NCBI GenBank assembly: GCA_018268055.1
Contig: JAFDXF010000038.1
Location: 1 to 64,000 of the forward strand
DNA: 64,000 nucleotides
Direction: 5' to 3'
Source: Bacteroidota bacterium
Lineage (GTDB): Bacteria > Bacteroidota > Bacteroidia > Chitinophagales > Chitinophagaceae
A program made the position numbers and the translations under genes. The notes under the pieces were generated by a model. That model saw only the letters and a program-made list of their open reading frames with translations. It was not told the DNA's origin and ran no database searches. Positions 11,401 through 21,273 of this stretch are shown here, one piece after another. Within the stretch, counting starts at the first letter, position 1. Each line of letters starts with the position of its first letter.

Positions 11401-14400
11401 CTACATCACTTCTTTTGATTTGGGGCACACTCGGATATTCAAACACTTCTTTATCAGGATTGGAATAAACATATACATAATAGTTGCCTTGAGATAGCGT
11501 GTCCGGTATAGTGATATTTAGATTAGTAGGATAATCCATAGCCGGCAAAATCACACTCTGTGTATTGATATTATATGTAGATGGATTGATACCATCAAAT
11601 ACACAATTATTAAAAGGACTGCCCTGGTTATCATTAAAATATCCTGCACTGGTAGCAGTGCTTCTATCACCACCATGTAAAAATTTATTTAAATAAATAG
11701 CCGTTGACACATCCAAAACAGGGTCTTTACTCAGATACACTTTATCTTTCCAATAACTTGATCCCCATCCAAGGCTATCTGTTAAAATATAACCAGTGGG
11801 GCAATTTGCGCCACGTGTTCCATAATGGCCTTTATTCTTTTCAATGTTATCAAAGAAGCCGGTGTTCTTAATATTCCAGTTGATACCAACTGATTGCGTA
11901 GTACTGAATGTGTTGCCGGGCAATGTAAGGCTTGAAACCGTAAGCACCGGTGTTGGCGTCAAGAAAACCTGAACTGTGTTATAGCCAATATTGTTATTGG
12001 AGTTAGGACCTTCATACAATGAACCTGTTGCATTTGTATAAACATAAATAAAATAAGTGCCGGGTGTTAAGTAATTGGGTATTACCACAGGAACATTCGT
12101 TGTATAAGTTCCATTTGCCAACATCTGCTCATTGACATGTGGTAATGTTGCATCAATCGCATCATTGTAATACGAGCCATTAGGCTTTTCTTTCTTCAAT
12201 AATATAGCAGTGTTGATATTAAACACAGGGCTATTGGAGATATAAATTTTATCTGTCCAGTTACTATTCACCGGCGTCAGCACACCATAATTTTTCACTT
12301 CATAGGTAAGATTGACTGTACTTCCTGTAAACGTTGAAGATGGTGTAAATATAGATTCTACACGCAGGTCAGGTTGTGGCGCTAAAGTTACATCTACGTA
12401 ATTGGAAGCAGTTGCTGTATCATTGGCTGTTGTTGTTTGCATTGGCGAGTTATTGGTATGTGGATAGTCAGTAATCACATACGCATAGAAATGACCGCTA
12501 TAATTAACAGGCAAAGTAAAATTGACACTATTACTATACTGTTGGCCACTACTCAATGCACTTACATTGGGTTTTGTAGTAATGAGTAATGGACGTATAG
12601 GAAACTCCAATTGGCTCCATGCTCCGGGATTTGTTTGTGGAGGTATGTTGAAATTTGGATTATTGTCAAAAGAAAGGAATACTGCATCTGTCCATGTTTT
12701 TGATCCAGTGCTGCCTGGCCCATTATTTTTTATATCCCAACTGATAGAGATTGTATTTCCTGAAATTGCAGTAGCAGGTGCCTGCACATTCAATGGTTGT
12801 AAATCAGGTAATGGTTTCAGCGTAAACTGTTGAATAGTGCCCATGCTTGCAGGAGTACAACTTCCGTTGTGTGCAACAATTCCCCACTTATAAGCAACAT
12901 TGTATTCCAGATTATCTCCCACGGTAAGCGTTTTACTTACTATAGCAATATTGGATATATATGGTGTTCCGGGCTGTGGATCACTTGCTTTCCACAGATA
13001 TAAATCATAAGTATAATTCAATAAAGGATTTGCAGGAACCCATGACAGAGTAAATGGCAATTCCAAATTTGTTGTACCATCTGCAGGCAACATATTAGAA
13101 ACAACATCCGGCGCAACAGATGCGATGGCAACAATGTTTAAAGAGTCTTCTTTGCTTGGGTTACCACAGCTTCCTATTGCACTTACGATTAAAGTATAAT
13201 TGCCCGGAGATGGCCACTGATTAGTAACCGTATTCGTATTGGACGGTAAAGTGTTACCGCCTGCTACTCTCCATGTATAAGTTGCTCCCGTAATGTTATT
13301 GGTAGAATAAGTAGCATTAGTAGCAGGGCAAATACTGTTTGGTCCTGTAATATGACTGAGCGTTGAAGCTCTTACACAAAAACTTTTATCCACCAGTGTT
13401 GCAGCTTGATAATACATATTACCACCCTGTGTAGCTCTAATGGTTACTGTTCCAATACCTGTAAGCGTAACTGTATTGCCACTCACCGTTGCAGGGCCTG
13501 AAACTACAGAATAGGAAACAGCGAGGCCTGAAGATGCAGTAGCATTAAGCGTAAAATTAGGCGTGGTTACAATATCTTTATCGCTAATGGTAGGGAAATT
13601 AATGCTTTGCGGACCGGGGTTTACACTGAACGAATTAGTTATATATGCTGCGGTATCATATACATTATTACCTGCTTGAGATGCTCTTACTGTAATTGTA
13701 CCAATATCCAATATCGACAGCATATTCGTAATAGGATCAATACTCGCAGGGCCACTAATGATAGTAAATGAAACAGGTAAGCCGGAACTTGCAGTAGCCG
13801 TAGGCAAGAATGGAGGATCTCCATAATATTTATTGGGAATAGCAGGGAATGTAATCGTTTGCGATAATGCATCTGCGGCAAACGTGATGGTATTGGAAGC
13901 CGATCCTTCACCACACAGGTTATAATATTTTACAGTATAAGCTCCTGCTTCGTGTGCATAATAAGAAGAGTTGCTTGCTCCATTTATTAAAACACCATTT
14001 TTATACCAATGATAGCCCAATGAGTGTTGGTCTTGTGCAGCAATGCTGGAGTATAACCAACGACCAATATTATTGATGATTGGCGCTGCAGTTGGTGCGG
14101 GATAATTTACTGTTACGGCAAGGCTTGCACTATTACTGCCTGCACAATTGGAACCTTGCACTTGCAAACTTGTATTACCTGATGTAGTCCAAACTATAAA
14201 AGCAGTATCCTTATTCGTAGTCATTGTGCCTAATGCATTCGTCATGGTCCAAGTATAAGTAACACCACGCTGAGCTGGCGTTACCCAATACTTATAAGCA
14301 TTACCGCTGATACATGTCGAAGTCGATCCATTAATAACCGGATTGTAAACCGGAGTAGGATATATTTTATACGGCATTGCGATGCTTGTATCCGGCCTTT

Positions 14401-17400
14401 GATTGCCTACAATTCTGATTTTATAATGCTCACTATAAGGCACATTAGGAGAAGAAACAGTTATTGATCCATTATCATAAGCATTCTCCTGTCCAATGTT
14501 TTGAACAGTGGCAAAGCTTCCTGAAGAATCGGATAGTTGAACTTTAAAAGTATTGTTGGAGAACATCAGTGTGTCTAATGTATAATGAATTACTTTGCTT
14601 TGACCGGCACACGCTGTAGTATCTGAAGGATTAATAGTGATAACAGGAATACGATCAGGGGCATAACCCAAAGTAAAAATTGAAAATGTAGTATCCAAAT
14701 CGGGTACTGTTGTAGCAAAAGCCTGAGTGGGGCTTATATCAATAGTTGCAGTACCTTTATCTAACCATTTTTCTTGATCATAATCCCAACGAGCTACCCG
14801 CAATTGATAAAGAGATGATAATTTTTCACTCCATCTTCCTGAAGCAGTTGTATCACTGGATAGTCCAATTTTGCGTTCTCGTGGTGCCTGAGCATTTTCA
14901 ATCGGCTGTCGTCCGCCCATTGGACCTTCAAAGCGCTCCACTTTCCAAAATCCATTTTTAGACACGCTGTCTATAGTGCTGTTATGCTGGGTCACGTCAA
15001 AACCGAAGTTTGACGGGTTTTGTTGGATAAATGTAACCTTAACGCTATCTGATGAACTGATGTAATCATTTCTCAGAAAGAATTCAGCCTTCACTGCACT
15101 ATTGCCAACAGGGAATGTAAAACCATAATTCCCTACTCCTTCTTTTATTACCGGCCCATCCACCCAACTTGTATTAGAAGTTGTATTAATACTCGCATTA
15201 TAATCAAAGATTAATCTGTTTTGGTCTGTAGAGATAATTTTCCCCGTTAGAAAGCCGGATTCATTTGTTAAAGAAACGTTTTGATCTAAAAATATTTTAC
15301 CACCCGATTTATTTACATAAAAACTTCTAAACCGAAGTGGCCTTCCATTCGTTTCTGTTACATGCACAGTAGATTTATTTCCGTCAATAAATTCAATATT
15401 TGCAGAACTTGTATTTGGGGCATCTCCAATAGTGCTTTTTACAATAAAATCACCACCCAAATGGAGTTTTTGAAGGTAGTAATTAGCAAAAAAGAATCCA
15501 CTACTAGTGCCTTTAGTGTCTATTACTAAATCGCCATTAATGGTTTCATCACCGGCATAGCACATATATGTATATCTATCCGTATTTCTGGTGATGTATA
15601 AATCGCCTGCATAGTGATTACCGGATGTAGTATCATTTGAATAATTGTCTGTTCGACTATTGGCGCTCTCAATATAAACCTTATCACTATTAAAATTGTT
15701 GTCAAACAAATTGAGGCTTCCTGCATAATTGTTTATAAATATGTTGGGGCTTATGCTTGAGTTATTAATATTAATCCGATTTTCAGAATTATACATATAC
15801 AAATTCGCACCAGCACTATTTATAGTACTTCCTTGAATATCTACATCACCATATATGGCAAAACTGTGGCCACTCAAATCCAAAGTAGTTCCATCTTCCA
15901 TTACTAAATAAGAAATGGTAACACTATCTTGTAATGAAGGGTAATCAGTGAGATTTGCAGGTATCAAAACAGAATCACAAGGCTGTGGTATGATGGCAGG
16001 TGTCCAGTTGCCAGCATTATTCCAGTTTGAATTATCATTGCCATTCCATGTTCTTAGTGCAGGTGTAGGACAAGAAGGATTACTGCATCTAACCGCAACC
16101 TGAACATCTGATAAACAGCCGGAAGCATTATCATAAATTTCTGCACCTTTACTATTCGTGCTTAAATAATTGCAAACCGCATGAGTATTACAAAAAGCTA
16201 GCACATTATTCGAATAGATACGTAGCGTATCATCATAAAGCGCTTGAATGACAAGATTAGGATTTAATTCATTCAAAGTAGTAAGCAATGGATTTTCAAA
16301 AACATGGAGGGCGCCTTCAATATTAGTTATATTTTGCAAACCATTTAAACTGGTAAGCCCATTCATATTTCTAATTTCCAAGTTGCTATCCCATGATATG
16401 TCTGTAATCCCACTTAGCTCTGTAAGGCTTGTCAAGTTGTTGTCATCCCAAAAACTCATTCCGCTATTATTACCTTTAAGATTTTCTAATCCATGTAATG
16501 AAGTAAGACCATGATCAAACCAAAAGTAAAAATTGGCAGCAGTATATACACTATCCATTCCCCAAACATTGGTAAGCAGTGGTGTGTTTATAAACCAAAA
16601 AGTCCAAATATTTTTTTTAGTTAGCTTATGAGTCAATGGTCCTAATGTGGTGAGGGCAGGAAGATTTGCAAAAAGGAATCCATAACTAGAGTCTATATTG
16701 GTAAGCCCAATACTTGATAACGAGGAATTATTTTCTACAATTAAATAACCAAGATTTTTTAACGAATTAAAATCACTTAAAGTAGTAAGTGGGCAATTCG
16801 AGATTTTTACTCCCCCTGCTACATACTTGATACCGCTAAGGCCGGTTAAATTTGCTAAAGCAGTGGTATCAATATATATTTCACCAAAAATACTGTCTAT
16901 GTGATTGTGGTTTAAATCTCCTAAACTAGTAAGTGCGGGCAATTGTCGTAACTGGAGGCCACCTAATAAATTTAGGTTATTCAACCCAATGTCTGTTTGT
17001 GCAGCGTTCTGTATTAATTCAAGCTTGCCGGCTATGGAAGTAAGTGCAGTAAGTTGCGAAAGATCTGTTATGGAAGTGTTAGATATTGACAATAGTTCAG
17101 TAATTGTTGTAATTCCACTTAGTCCTGCCAAATTGGTAATTGCGGGGCTTGCTCCTGTTCCGTCAATGATTAATTTTCTAAGAATAGTGCATCCGGGATT
17201 ACTGGCAGCAAAGTTGTTGATAGCACTTTGGCTATTAAGAAAAATGCTGTCACTAGAGCATGAAGAAGTTCGTTGTGCAATAGGCAATCTACTTAAACCG
17301 TCTTGCCGAATTTGATTGGGCAGATACACTTTAGCAGTCGCCAATCCATGGCCAGGCAAATTAAATTGCATTTTTTGCATCTGCTGACCTTGCGCATTCA

Positions 17401-17458
17401 ATAAAAATGCAACAAATAAAAAAGTAACAACTGCTTTTAGTAAATTTTTTTTATTCAT
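8471..17458 (-). CDS. Giant LRR / CARDB adhesin-like secreted protein without T9SS tail
   Basis: This product of about 2995 residues begins MNKKNLLKAVV with a signal peptide ending NAQGQ. A TTG seven codons earlier is possible but less likely. Residues ~70-430 are leucine-rich repeats of the bacterial surface type (LTSLNGLQNITNIEG). Next come a NWxxAGNW-type beta-helix segment (~465-720), Ig/PKD and MBG-like domains (~950-1450), and eight CARDB domains (~1550-2660, each beginning PDLxV.. and containing WTDxIYxS). An IPT/TIG-like domain lies at ~2763-2855, and an FGGWPFPI.. module is C-terminal. CARDB and TIG are extracellular adhesion folds. The protein simply ends at ANFIIR with no sorting domain, although its size and folds are typical of T9SS cargo. 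It is transcribed ahead of the RHS gene and its stop is 2 nt from that gene's start, so the two are almost certainly coexpressed. Confidence 0.85.
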   Translation of the reverse strand: MNKKNLLKAVVTFLFVAFLLNAQGQQMQKMQFNLPGHGLATAKVYLPNQIRQDGLSRLPIAQRTSSCSSDSIFLNSQSAINNFAASNPGCTILRKLIIDGTGASPAITNLAGLSGITTITELLSISNTSITDLSQLTALTSIAGKLELIQNAAQTDIGLNNLNLLGGLQLRQLPALTSLGDLNHNHIDSIFGEIYIDTTALANLTGLSGIKYVAGGVKISNCPLTTLSDFNSLKNLGYLIVENNSSLSSIGLTNIDSSYGFLFANLPALTTLGPLTHKLTKKNIWTFWFINTPLLTNVWGMDSVYTAANFYFWFDHGLTSLHGLENLKGNNSGMSFWDDNNLTSLTELSGITDISWDSNLEIRNMNGLTSLNGLQNITNIEGALHVFENPLLTTLNELNPNLVIQALYDDTLRIYSNNVLAFCNTHAVCNYLSTNSKGAEIYDNASGCLSDVQVAVRCSNPSCPTPALRTWNGNDNSNWNNAGNWTPAIIPQPCDSVLIPANLTDYPSLQDSVTISYLVMEDGTTLDLSGHSFAIYGDVDIQGSTINSAGANLYMYNSENRININNSSISPNIFINNYAGSLNLFDNNFNSDKVYIESANSRTDNYSNDTTSGNHYAGDLYITRNTDRYTYMCYAGDETINGDLVIDTKGTSSGFFFANYYLQKLHLGGDFIVKSTIGDAPNTSSANIEFIDGNKSTVHVTETNGRPLRFRSFYVNKSGGKIFLDQNVSLTNESGFLTGKIISTDQNRLIFDYNASINTTSNTSWVDGPVIKEGVGNYGFTFPVGNSAVKAEFFLRNDYISSSDSVKVTFIQQNPSNFGFDVTQHNSTIDSVSKNGFWKVERFEGPMGGRQPIENAQAPRERKIGLSSDTTASGRWSEKLSSLYQLRVARWDYDQEKWLDKGTATIDISPTQAFATTVPDLDTTFSIFTLGYAPDRIPVITINPSDTTACAGQSKVIHYTLDTLMFSNNTFKVQLSDSSGSFATVQNIGQENAYDNGSITVSSPNVPYSEHYKIRIVGNQRPDTSIAMPYKIYPTPVYNPVINGSTSTCISGNAYKYWVTPAQRGVTYTWTMTNALGTMTTNKDTAFIVWTTSGNTSLQVQGSNCAGSNSASLAVTVNYPAPTAAPIINNIGRWLYSSIAAQDQHSLGYHWYKNGVLINGASNSSYYAHEAGAYTVKYYNLCGEGSASNTITFAADALSQTITFPAIPNKYYGDPPFLPTATASSGLPVSFTIISGPASIDPITNMLSILDIGTITVRASQAGNNVYDTAAYITNSFSVNPGPQSINFPTISDKDIVTTPNFTLNATASSGLAVSYSVVSGPATVSGNTVTLTGIGTVTIRATQGGNMYYQAATLVDKSFCVRASTLSHITGPNSICPATNATYSTNNITGATYTWRVAGGNTLPSNTNTVTNQWPSPGNYTLIVSAIGSCGNPSKEDSLNIVAIASVAPDVVSNMLPADGTTNLELPFTLSWVPANPLLNYTYDLYLWKASDPQPGTPYISNIAIVSKTLTVGDNLEYNVAYKWGIVAHNGSCTPASMGTIQQFTLKPLPDLQPLNVQAPATAISGNTISISWDIKNNGPGSTGSKTWTDAVFLSFDNNPNFNIPPQTNPGAWSQLEFPIRPLLITTKPNVSALSSGQQYSNSVNFTLPVNYSGHFYAYVITDYPHTNNSPMQTTTANDTATASNYVDVTLAPQPDLRVESIFTPSSTFTGSTVNLTYEVKNYGVLTPVNSNWTDKIYISNSPVFNINTAILLKKEKPNGSYYNDAIDATLPHVNEQMLANGTYTTNVPVVIPNYLTPGTYFIYVYTNATGSLYEGPNSNNNIGYNTVQVFLTPTPVLTVSSLTLPGNTFSTTQSVGINWNIKNTGFFDNIEKNKGHYGTRGANCPTGYILTDSLGWGSSYWKDKVYLSKDPVLDVSTAIYLNKFLHGGDRSTATSAGYFNDNQGSPFNNCVFDGINPSTYNINTQSVILPAMDYPTNLNITIPDTLSQGNYYVYVYSNPDKEVFEYPSVPQIKRSDVAITINRPDVVVSSIAAPPNGIGGQPVVVYYSINNNGPGAVFNHYRNDRLFVSTSNVFDNNAQEVARQTFSENLPVGTAIPYSFAYTFPPATSGNRYFYVQVNFDSSFKETNKNNNTSVAAPINITPATAVDFIVSDISVTSPFVTASNQPFKYTVTNVSPYLVSGTWTDSIYISCNPIYNPATAYYIGKRVQGGWLSGGQSYVDSFALTIPYSFLINNCFPKAVDAPAYFFVKTNADSGVYEGANFNNNVAAVSRTVRNLLPDHTVTNVSGADNGTVGRSYSVSWTVKNLGYMPAQNYYNNWSDEIYISPDPVFNNNAISISEFNESNRLNTNQSYTDTKTVTIPVVPTGDYYIYAYTNRTQSFYESDFTNNINLIQDNGNPKKIHITQPDLPDLTPVFTSVANTAALGQPLNISFQVDNIGAGVTYPNNWADYIWLSTDFIPGNGGDRMLFGKAHQGDLNPGQNYTENITTSIIPQDITPGNYILILQTNNTRNVAESNFNNNLAFAYITVYAPAPVDLTVQNIQAPGTTYLGYNMNTVQWTVYNNSGNTASGVTTDGIYLSKNTFLDSTAVLIGLNTRTMNLSPLSGNALSATPMVTGVTEGNYNLLVKADILNNITETNKENNVGVSATPVYIQVTPLPMNTLTASTLQTVPRYFRLRVPDNLIGATIMVSLTSDKPNLVSNQLYIGAGYIPSPARFDFAYNNSNYGDQQIIMSSVADSVFYIMTNCATNNPPLQNITLKAEVLPFAIVSVNTNSGGNIGNVTVKIIGSLFTNNMTAKLVKTGTTITASAVYFTNSTQVFATFNLQGQPLGVYDVILEKPDLSVTTLSNGFSIVKANNGGLLTGGGVNTGMGNGSQPGCDPGAASGLNAQLSIELVLPESAFGGWPFPIQINYNNPTNYDVPAQTRVLYSMENLPIAFTPQELNTAGTSLYLSLTEPGGPPGIIRAGGSGTITVYSKAPVSYPAHTKANFIIR

Positions 17459-17807
17459 ACAAACTGATTGAAGTCTCAAAAAAATTAATCTTTTTCCCGA
17501 TTAGACAGATCAATAAGTTTCACATTGATGTATCATAAACCGGAGTGGCTTCTTCAGCAGGTATTTGAATTTTGGATTGCTTTTAAATGAAAGAACACTT
17601 AAAAGCATAACAAACGTAGTTTCATGAGCATTCTTAAAAAATACTTAATTTGTAGTATGCGGGCATAATAAAACAACATAAAGTCCAAATCAAACTCAAC
17701 ATTAATTGATACTCAAGTGATTGCTTTTTGGAAATAAAAAAAGGCTTGTTGAAAAAAATCAACAAGCCTTTATTAAACATATCGGGTTGTAGCCAACCTA
17801 ATTTTAA
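17459..17807. other. Intergenic region before the giant-protein operon
   Basis: This 349-nt gap holds the chitinase terminator at its right end. It also holds one exact -7 box match for the leftward giant-protein operon, TACGTTTG on the minus strand (17611-17618), which would leave a leader of about 145 nt. No clear TTG -33 element accompanies it. No ORF or RNA gene was seen. Confidence 0.35.
17740..17771 (-). terminator. Intrinsic terminator of the chitinase gene
   Basis: Perfect 13-bp arms AAAGGCTTGTTGA / TCAACAAGCCTTT enclose a 6-nt loop. Read on the minus strand the hairpin is followed by a run of T. It lies 37 nt past the chitinase stop codon. Confidence 0.9.
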
Positions 17808-18872
17808 TCAATAACTTCTTCCAATCGTATCACACGCTGCTTTTATTAAAGAATTATTATCATTGGCATCTTGTCCGGTTTCCCAAAACATAATACCGTT
17901 GGCTGTTTGTTTTGCCAACATTGCTTTTTTCTTAATGGTGGGCTGGCCGTTATAGTAAATTGTATAATTTGTAAAACCACCTGCAGTAACAACTGCCGAA
18001 TCGGATAATGGACTACCACCTTGTCCCAAAATTCCGGTATAGGTCAATACAGTACCCGACTGAGTGATGCCCGATGGCCTTCCATAACAAGGCACGCCAA
18101 GTACACATTTTGCAGCAGGCATGCTGCGTGTAGTGAGCCAATAGTTTAAACAAGTTTGTGCCACAGCCATATCACTGTGTTGTCTATAAGGTGCTGATGT
18201 ACTAAAGTCATCATAGGCCATAATATTGAAGAAGTCCACATAAGGGAAAATTTCATTTCTTATTGCATCTCTTATGCCACCTGCATATTTTCCGGCTGTA
18301 ATAGCAGCGGATAAATAATATTTTCCATTCCAATGCAATGAATCTGATAATTGTTTAATCAAAGCAGTAAATGTAACGTCTGTTCCATCAGATGTAGAAG
18401 GGTATTCCCAATCCATATCTACTCCATCTAAGCTATTATTGCGTACTGTATTCATTACATCTTTAATAAATGTGGTACGCCCGGCTTGAGTAGCAGCCAT
18501 ATTTTTAAAATACGTTTTACCATCACCGCTACCATCATTGATTCCCAAAAATATTTTAGACCCGTTAGTTCTCGACTTATCTCTTACTGCTACAAGTGTA
18601 GATGCAGGGGAAGCCGGTGCGGATAAAGTGCCGAAAGTATTTACTGTATAAAATGCATAAACAATCACATTCGTCATTCTGAATTTTACATCAGGTATGC
18701 TTGACACATTCCGATAAGAAGGCATATACCCCACCACGTAATACCCAAATGGAGTAGGAGTAATAACTGATCCACCTCCTCCACCCGGCGGTGGTGGTGT
18801 ATCTTTTTTTCCGCAAGAGTCAATTATTAAGGTAGAAACAATCAAAAACAATAAATAGTATATTTTTCTCAT
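17808..18872 (-). CDS. GH18 chitinase-like lipoprotein
   Basis: The 354-residue protein has an N-terminal lipoprotein-like signal ending IIDSC (Cys20), then a proline/glycine linker (PPPPGGGGGS). One glycoside hydrolase family 18 barrel fills the rest. The family signature DxxDxDxE is intact as D149-G-V-D152-M-D154-W-E156, Glu156 being the general acid. The conserved MAYDD segment on a later strand and the C-terminal GIMFWETGQD tryptophan are also visible. GH18 enzymes cleave beta-1,4-N-acetylglucosamine linkages by substrate assistance, so chitin or related glycans are the likely substrate; endo-N-acetylglucosaminidase activity is an alternative. The enzyme would be anchored in the envelope. 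It is a single gene with its own terminator, divergent from the S46 peptidase. Confidence 0.88.
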   Translation of the reverse strand: MRKIYYLLFLIVSTLIIDSCGKKDTPPPPGGGGGSVITPTPFGYYVVGYMPSYRNVSSIPDVKFRMTNVIVYAFYTVNTFGTLSAPASPASTLVAVRDKSRTNGSKIFLGINDGSGDGKTYFKNMAATQAGRTTFIKDVMNTVRNNSLDGVDMDWEYPSTSDGTDVTFTALIKQLSDSLHWNGKYYLSAAITAGKYAGGIRDAIRNEIFPYVDFFNIMAYDDFSTSAPYRQHSDMAVAQTCLNYWLTTRSMPAAKCVLGVPCYGRPSGITQSGTVLTYTGILGQGGSPLSDSAVVTAGGFTNYTIYYNGQPTIKKKAMLAKQTANGIMFWETGQDANDNNSLIKAACDTIGRSY

Positions 18873-19034
18873 AAGCAGCTTTTTGGATGGTCAAGATAAA
18901 TGTTTTTGATGAAAGTCATCATCCTACAATCTGAATTTTTATGTAGGTTTGTCACAAAATTTTCAATGCAGCAATCCGCAAATTTTTTTTTGCAGGTTCT
19001 TGCTTGTCTTATCTAAAAAAACAAAAAATAAAGT

Positions 19035-21206
19035 ATGAGAAAAATTATTTTAACGCTTATCTTATCCCTTACTCTGGTTGCCAAGAGCATGGCCGATGAA
19101 GGTATGTGGCTGCCCTTATTGCTAGGTCAGCAAGTTTATAATGACATGGTAAAAAAAGGTTTAAAGCTCACCAAAGATCAGTTGTACAATATAAATAAAG
19201 CGTCGCTCAAAGATGCTATCATCATATTTGGTGGTGGCTGCACAGGAGAAATTGTAAGTGCTCAAGGGATGATATTCACCAATCACCACTGCGGATACAG
19301 CGCTATTGCATCTGCAAGCACTATGGAGCATAATTATCTTAGAGACGGTTTTTATGCAAGCAATAAGGGAGAAGAGATAAAAACAAATTTATCAGTTCAG
19401 TTTTTGCTTCGTATAGATGATGTAACGAAAGAAGTAAACGATTCTTTACAAGGCCTTACCGGAGCAGAGAGAGTAAAAAAACAAGCTTCTGTTATTGCAT
19501 CTATCAGTAAAAGAATGGGTGATGATTCAAAAAATATTGAAACAGTAGTAAGCCCGCTTTTCAAAGGCAATCAATTTTTTGCATTTGTATATCAGCGCTA
19601 TTTCGATATTCGTTTGGTGGGTGCACCACCGGAGAGTGTAGGAAAATTTGGTGGGGATACAGACAACTGGGAATGGCCTCGCCACACAGGCGATTTTTCT
19701 ATTTTCAGAGTATATACAAAGCCCGATGGCAGTCCCGCAAAAAGAGGAGAAAGTACTGATGCTAATATACCGATGAAAGCAAAATGGTACTTGCCTGTTT
19801 CTATCAAGCCTTTGAAAGATGGCGACTTCTCAATGATTTGGGGATATCCCGGAAGTACCAATCGTTATGAAAGTTCTTATGGTATCAAATTGGCTACCGA
19901 TATAAACAATCCTTCTTTGGTAAAATTGCGTGATGCTCGTTTGAAATATATGTTTGATGAAATGAAGAAAGATCCTGCAATCAAATTGCAACTCGCTTCT
20001 TCTTATGCAAGCATTGCCAACTATTGGAAGTTTTATGATGGCGAAACAAAGCAGTTATTAAAGTACGATATCTACGGGCAAAAGAAAGCATTTGAAGATA
20101 AATTCAATAATTGGGCAAAAGGCAAACCTGAGTTTGAAAATCTTCTGTCAGATTGGGCAAAGGCATACAGCGATTGGAAGCCTTATGCAAAACTTCGTAT
20201 GTATATGAATGAGGGCATCAACGGTTCTCCATTAATTGCATTTGCATCTTCTCTTTCAAGATTAGAAGATTTATTGATGAAGAATACGCCACAGGCTGAT
20301 ATTCAAAAAGCGATTGATGCTGCGAGTGCACAACGCAAAGCATTTTTAGAAGGAGAAAATATCGTTTCAGACAGGAACATTTTAGCTGCTGTCACTCATT
20401 TATTTTATACAGATATAGAAAAAGATCAACAACCCGTTGGCTTCTATGGCAATCTGAAACAAACTTATGGCGCATTGGATGATGATGCTACTTATAAGAA
20501 ATATGCAGCAGATATATTCAGCAAAACAATGATCTTAGATGATGCTAAATGGAATGCTTTTGCCGCAAAACCGGATGCAGGTACACTACAGAATGATCCT
20601 GCATTTTACTATGCATCATCCTTCATGAAAAGTTATACTTCTAAATATGCTTCACTCTTTCAGCAATTCAATGCTAAGAATAGTGAGTATGGAAGACTTT
20701 ATTTAAAAGGGATTATGGAAATGGATCCTGCCAAAGCACAAAAAATGTATCCCGATGCTACATTCACCATGCGTGTAAGCTATGGCAATGTAAAAAGCTA
20801 TGAGCCTCGTGATGCAGTAAAATACGATTATGTAACTACCTCAAAAGGTGTTTTAGAGAAATACATTCCCGGAGATTACGAGTTTGACTTACCTGCAAAG
20901 CAAATTGAATTATTAAAAGCAAAAGATTTCGGCCAATACATTGACCCTGTCAGAAAAGACTTGGTCATCAATTTTATTACTACCAATGATATCACCGGAG
21001 GCAATTCAGGCTCTCCTGTTATAAATGGTAAAGGCGAACTAATCGGTTTAGCTTTTGATGGCAACTATGAAGCCTTAAGCCATAAGTTGGCATTTGATAA
21101 AAATCTGAATCGCACTATCTGTGTAGATATCAGATACGTACTTTGGTGCATTGACAAATTGGGTGGTGCTACCAACATCATCAAAGAATTAAAATTGATG
21201 AAATAA
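19035..21206 (+). CDS. S46 family dipeptidyl-peptidase, DPP7-like
   Basis: The 723-residue exported peptidase has a signal peptide (cleavage probably after KSMA) and both halves of the S46 chymotrypsin fold. The catalytic triad is visible as His85 in FTNHHCG, Asp220 in RHTGDFS and Ser658 in GGNSGSP. S46 enzymes remove dipeptides from free N-termini of oligopeptides in the periplasm. The residue 18 positions after the nucleophile sets P1 preference in the family, Gly in DPP7 (hydrophobic) versus Arg in DPP11 (acidic). Here it is Gly676 in AFDGNYEA, which predicts DPP7-type specificity. Length matches the family. Nothing is disrupted. A strong terminator follows, so the gene is probably monocistronic, supplying dipeptides to asaccharolytic metabolism. 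Confidence 0.93.
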   Translation: MRKIILTLILSLTLVAKSMADEGMWLPLLLGQQVYNDMVKKGLKLTKDQLYNINKASLKDAIIIFGGGCTGEIVSAQGMIFTNHHCGYSAIASASTMEHNYLRDGFYASNKGEEIKTNLSVQFLLRIDDVTKEVNDSLQGLTGAERVKKQASVIASISKRMGDDSKNIETVVSPLFKGNQFFAFVYQRYFDIRLVGAPPESVGKFGGDTDNWEWPRHTGDFSIFRVYTKPDGSPAKRGESTDANIPMKAKWYLPVSIKPLKDGDFSMIWGYPGSTNRYESSYGIKLATDINNPSLVKLRDARLKYMFDEMKKDPAIKLQLASSYASIANYWKFYDGETKQLLKYDIYGQKKAFEDKFNNWAKGKPEFENLLSDWAKAYSDWKPYAKLRMYMNEGINGSPLIAFASSLSRLEDLLMKNTPQADIQKAIDAASAQRKAFLEGENIVSDRNILAAVTHLFYTDIEKDQQPVGFYGNLKQTYGALDDDATYKKYAADIFSKTMILDDAKWNAFAAKPDAGTLQNDPAFYYASSFMKSYTSKYASLFQQFNAKNSEYGRLYLKGIMEMDPAKAQKMYPDATFTMRVSYGNVKSYEPRDAVKYDYVTTSKGVLEKYIPGDYEFDLPAKQIELLKAKDFGQYIDPVRKDLVINFITTNDITGGNSGSPVINGKGELIGLAFDGNYEALSHKLAFDKNLNRTICVDIRYVLWCIDKLGGATNIIKELKLMK

Positions 21207-21228
21207 ATATTATAGTTGCTTATTCTGA

Positions 21229-21262
21229 AAAACTGCCTCAATTTTTTTTGAGGCAGTTTTTT
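21229..21262 (+). terminator. Intrinsic terminator of the DPP7-like gene
   Basis: AAAACTGCCTCA pairs with TGAGGCAGTTTT around a T-rich loop and runs directly into further T residues. It lies 22 nt after the stop codon. Confidence 0.92.
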
Positions 21263-21273
21263 ATTTGAGACAC

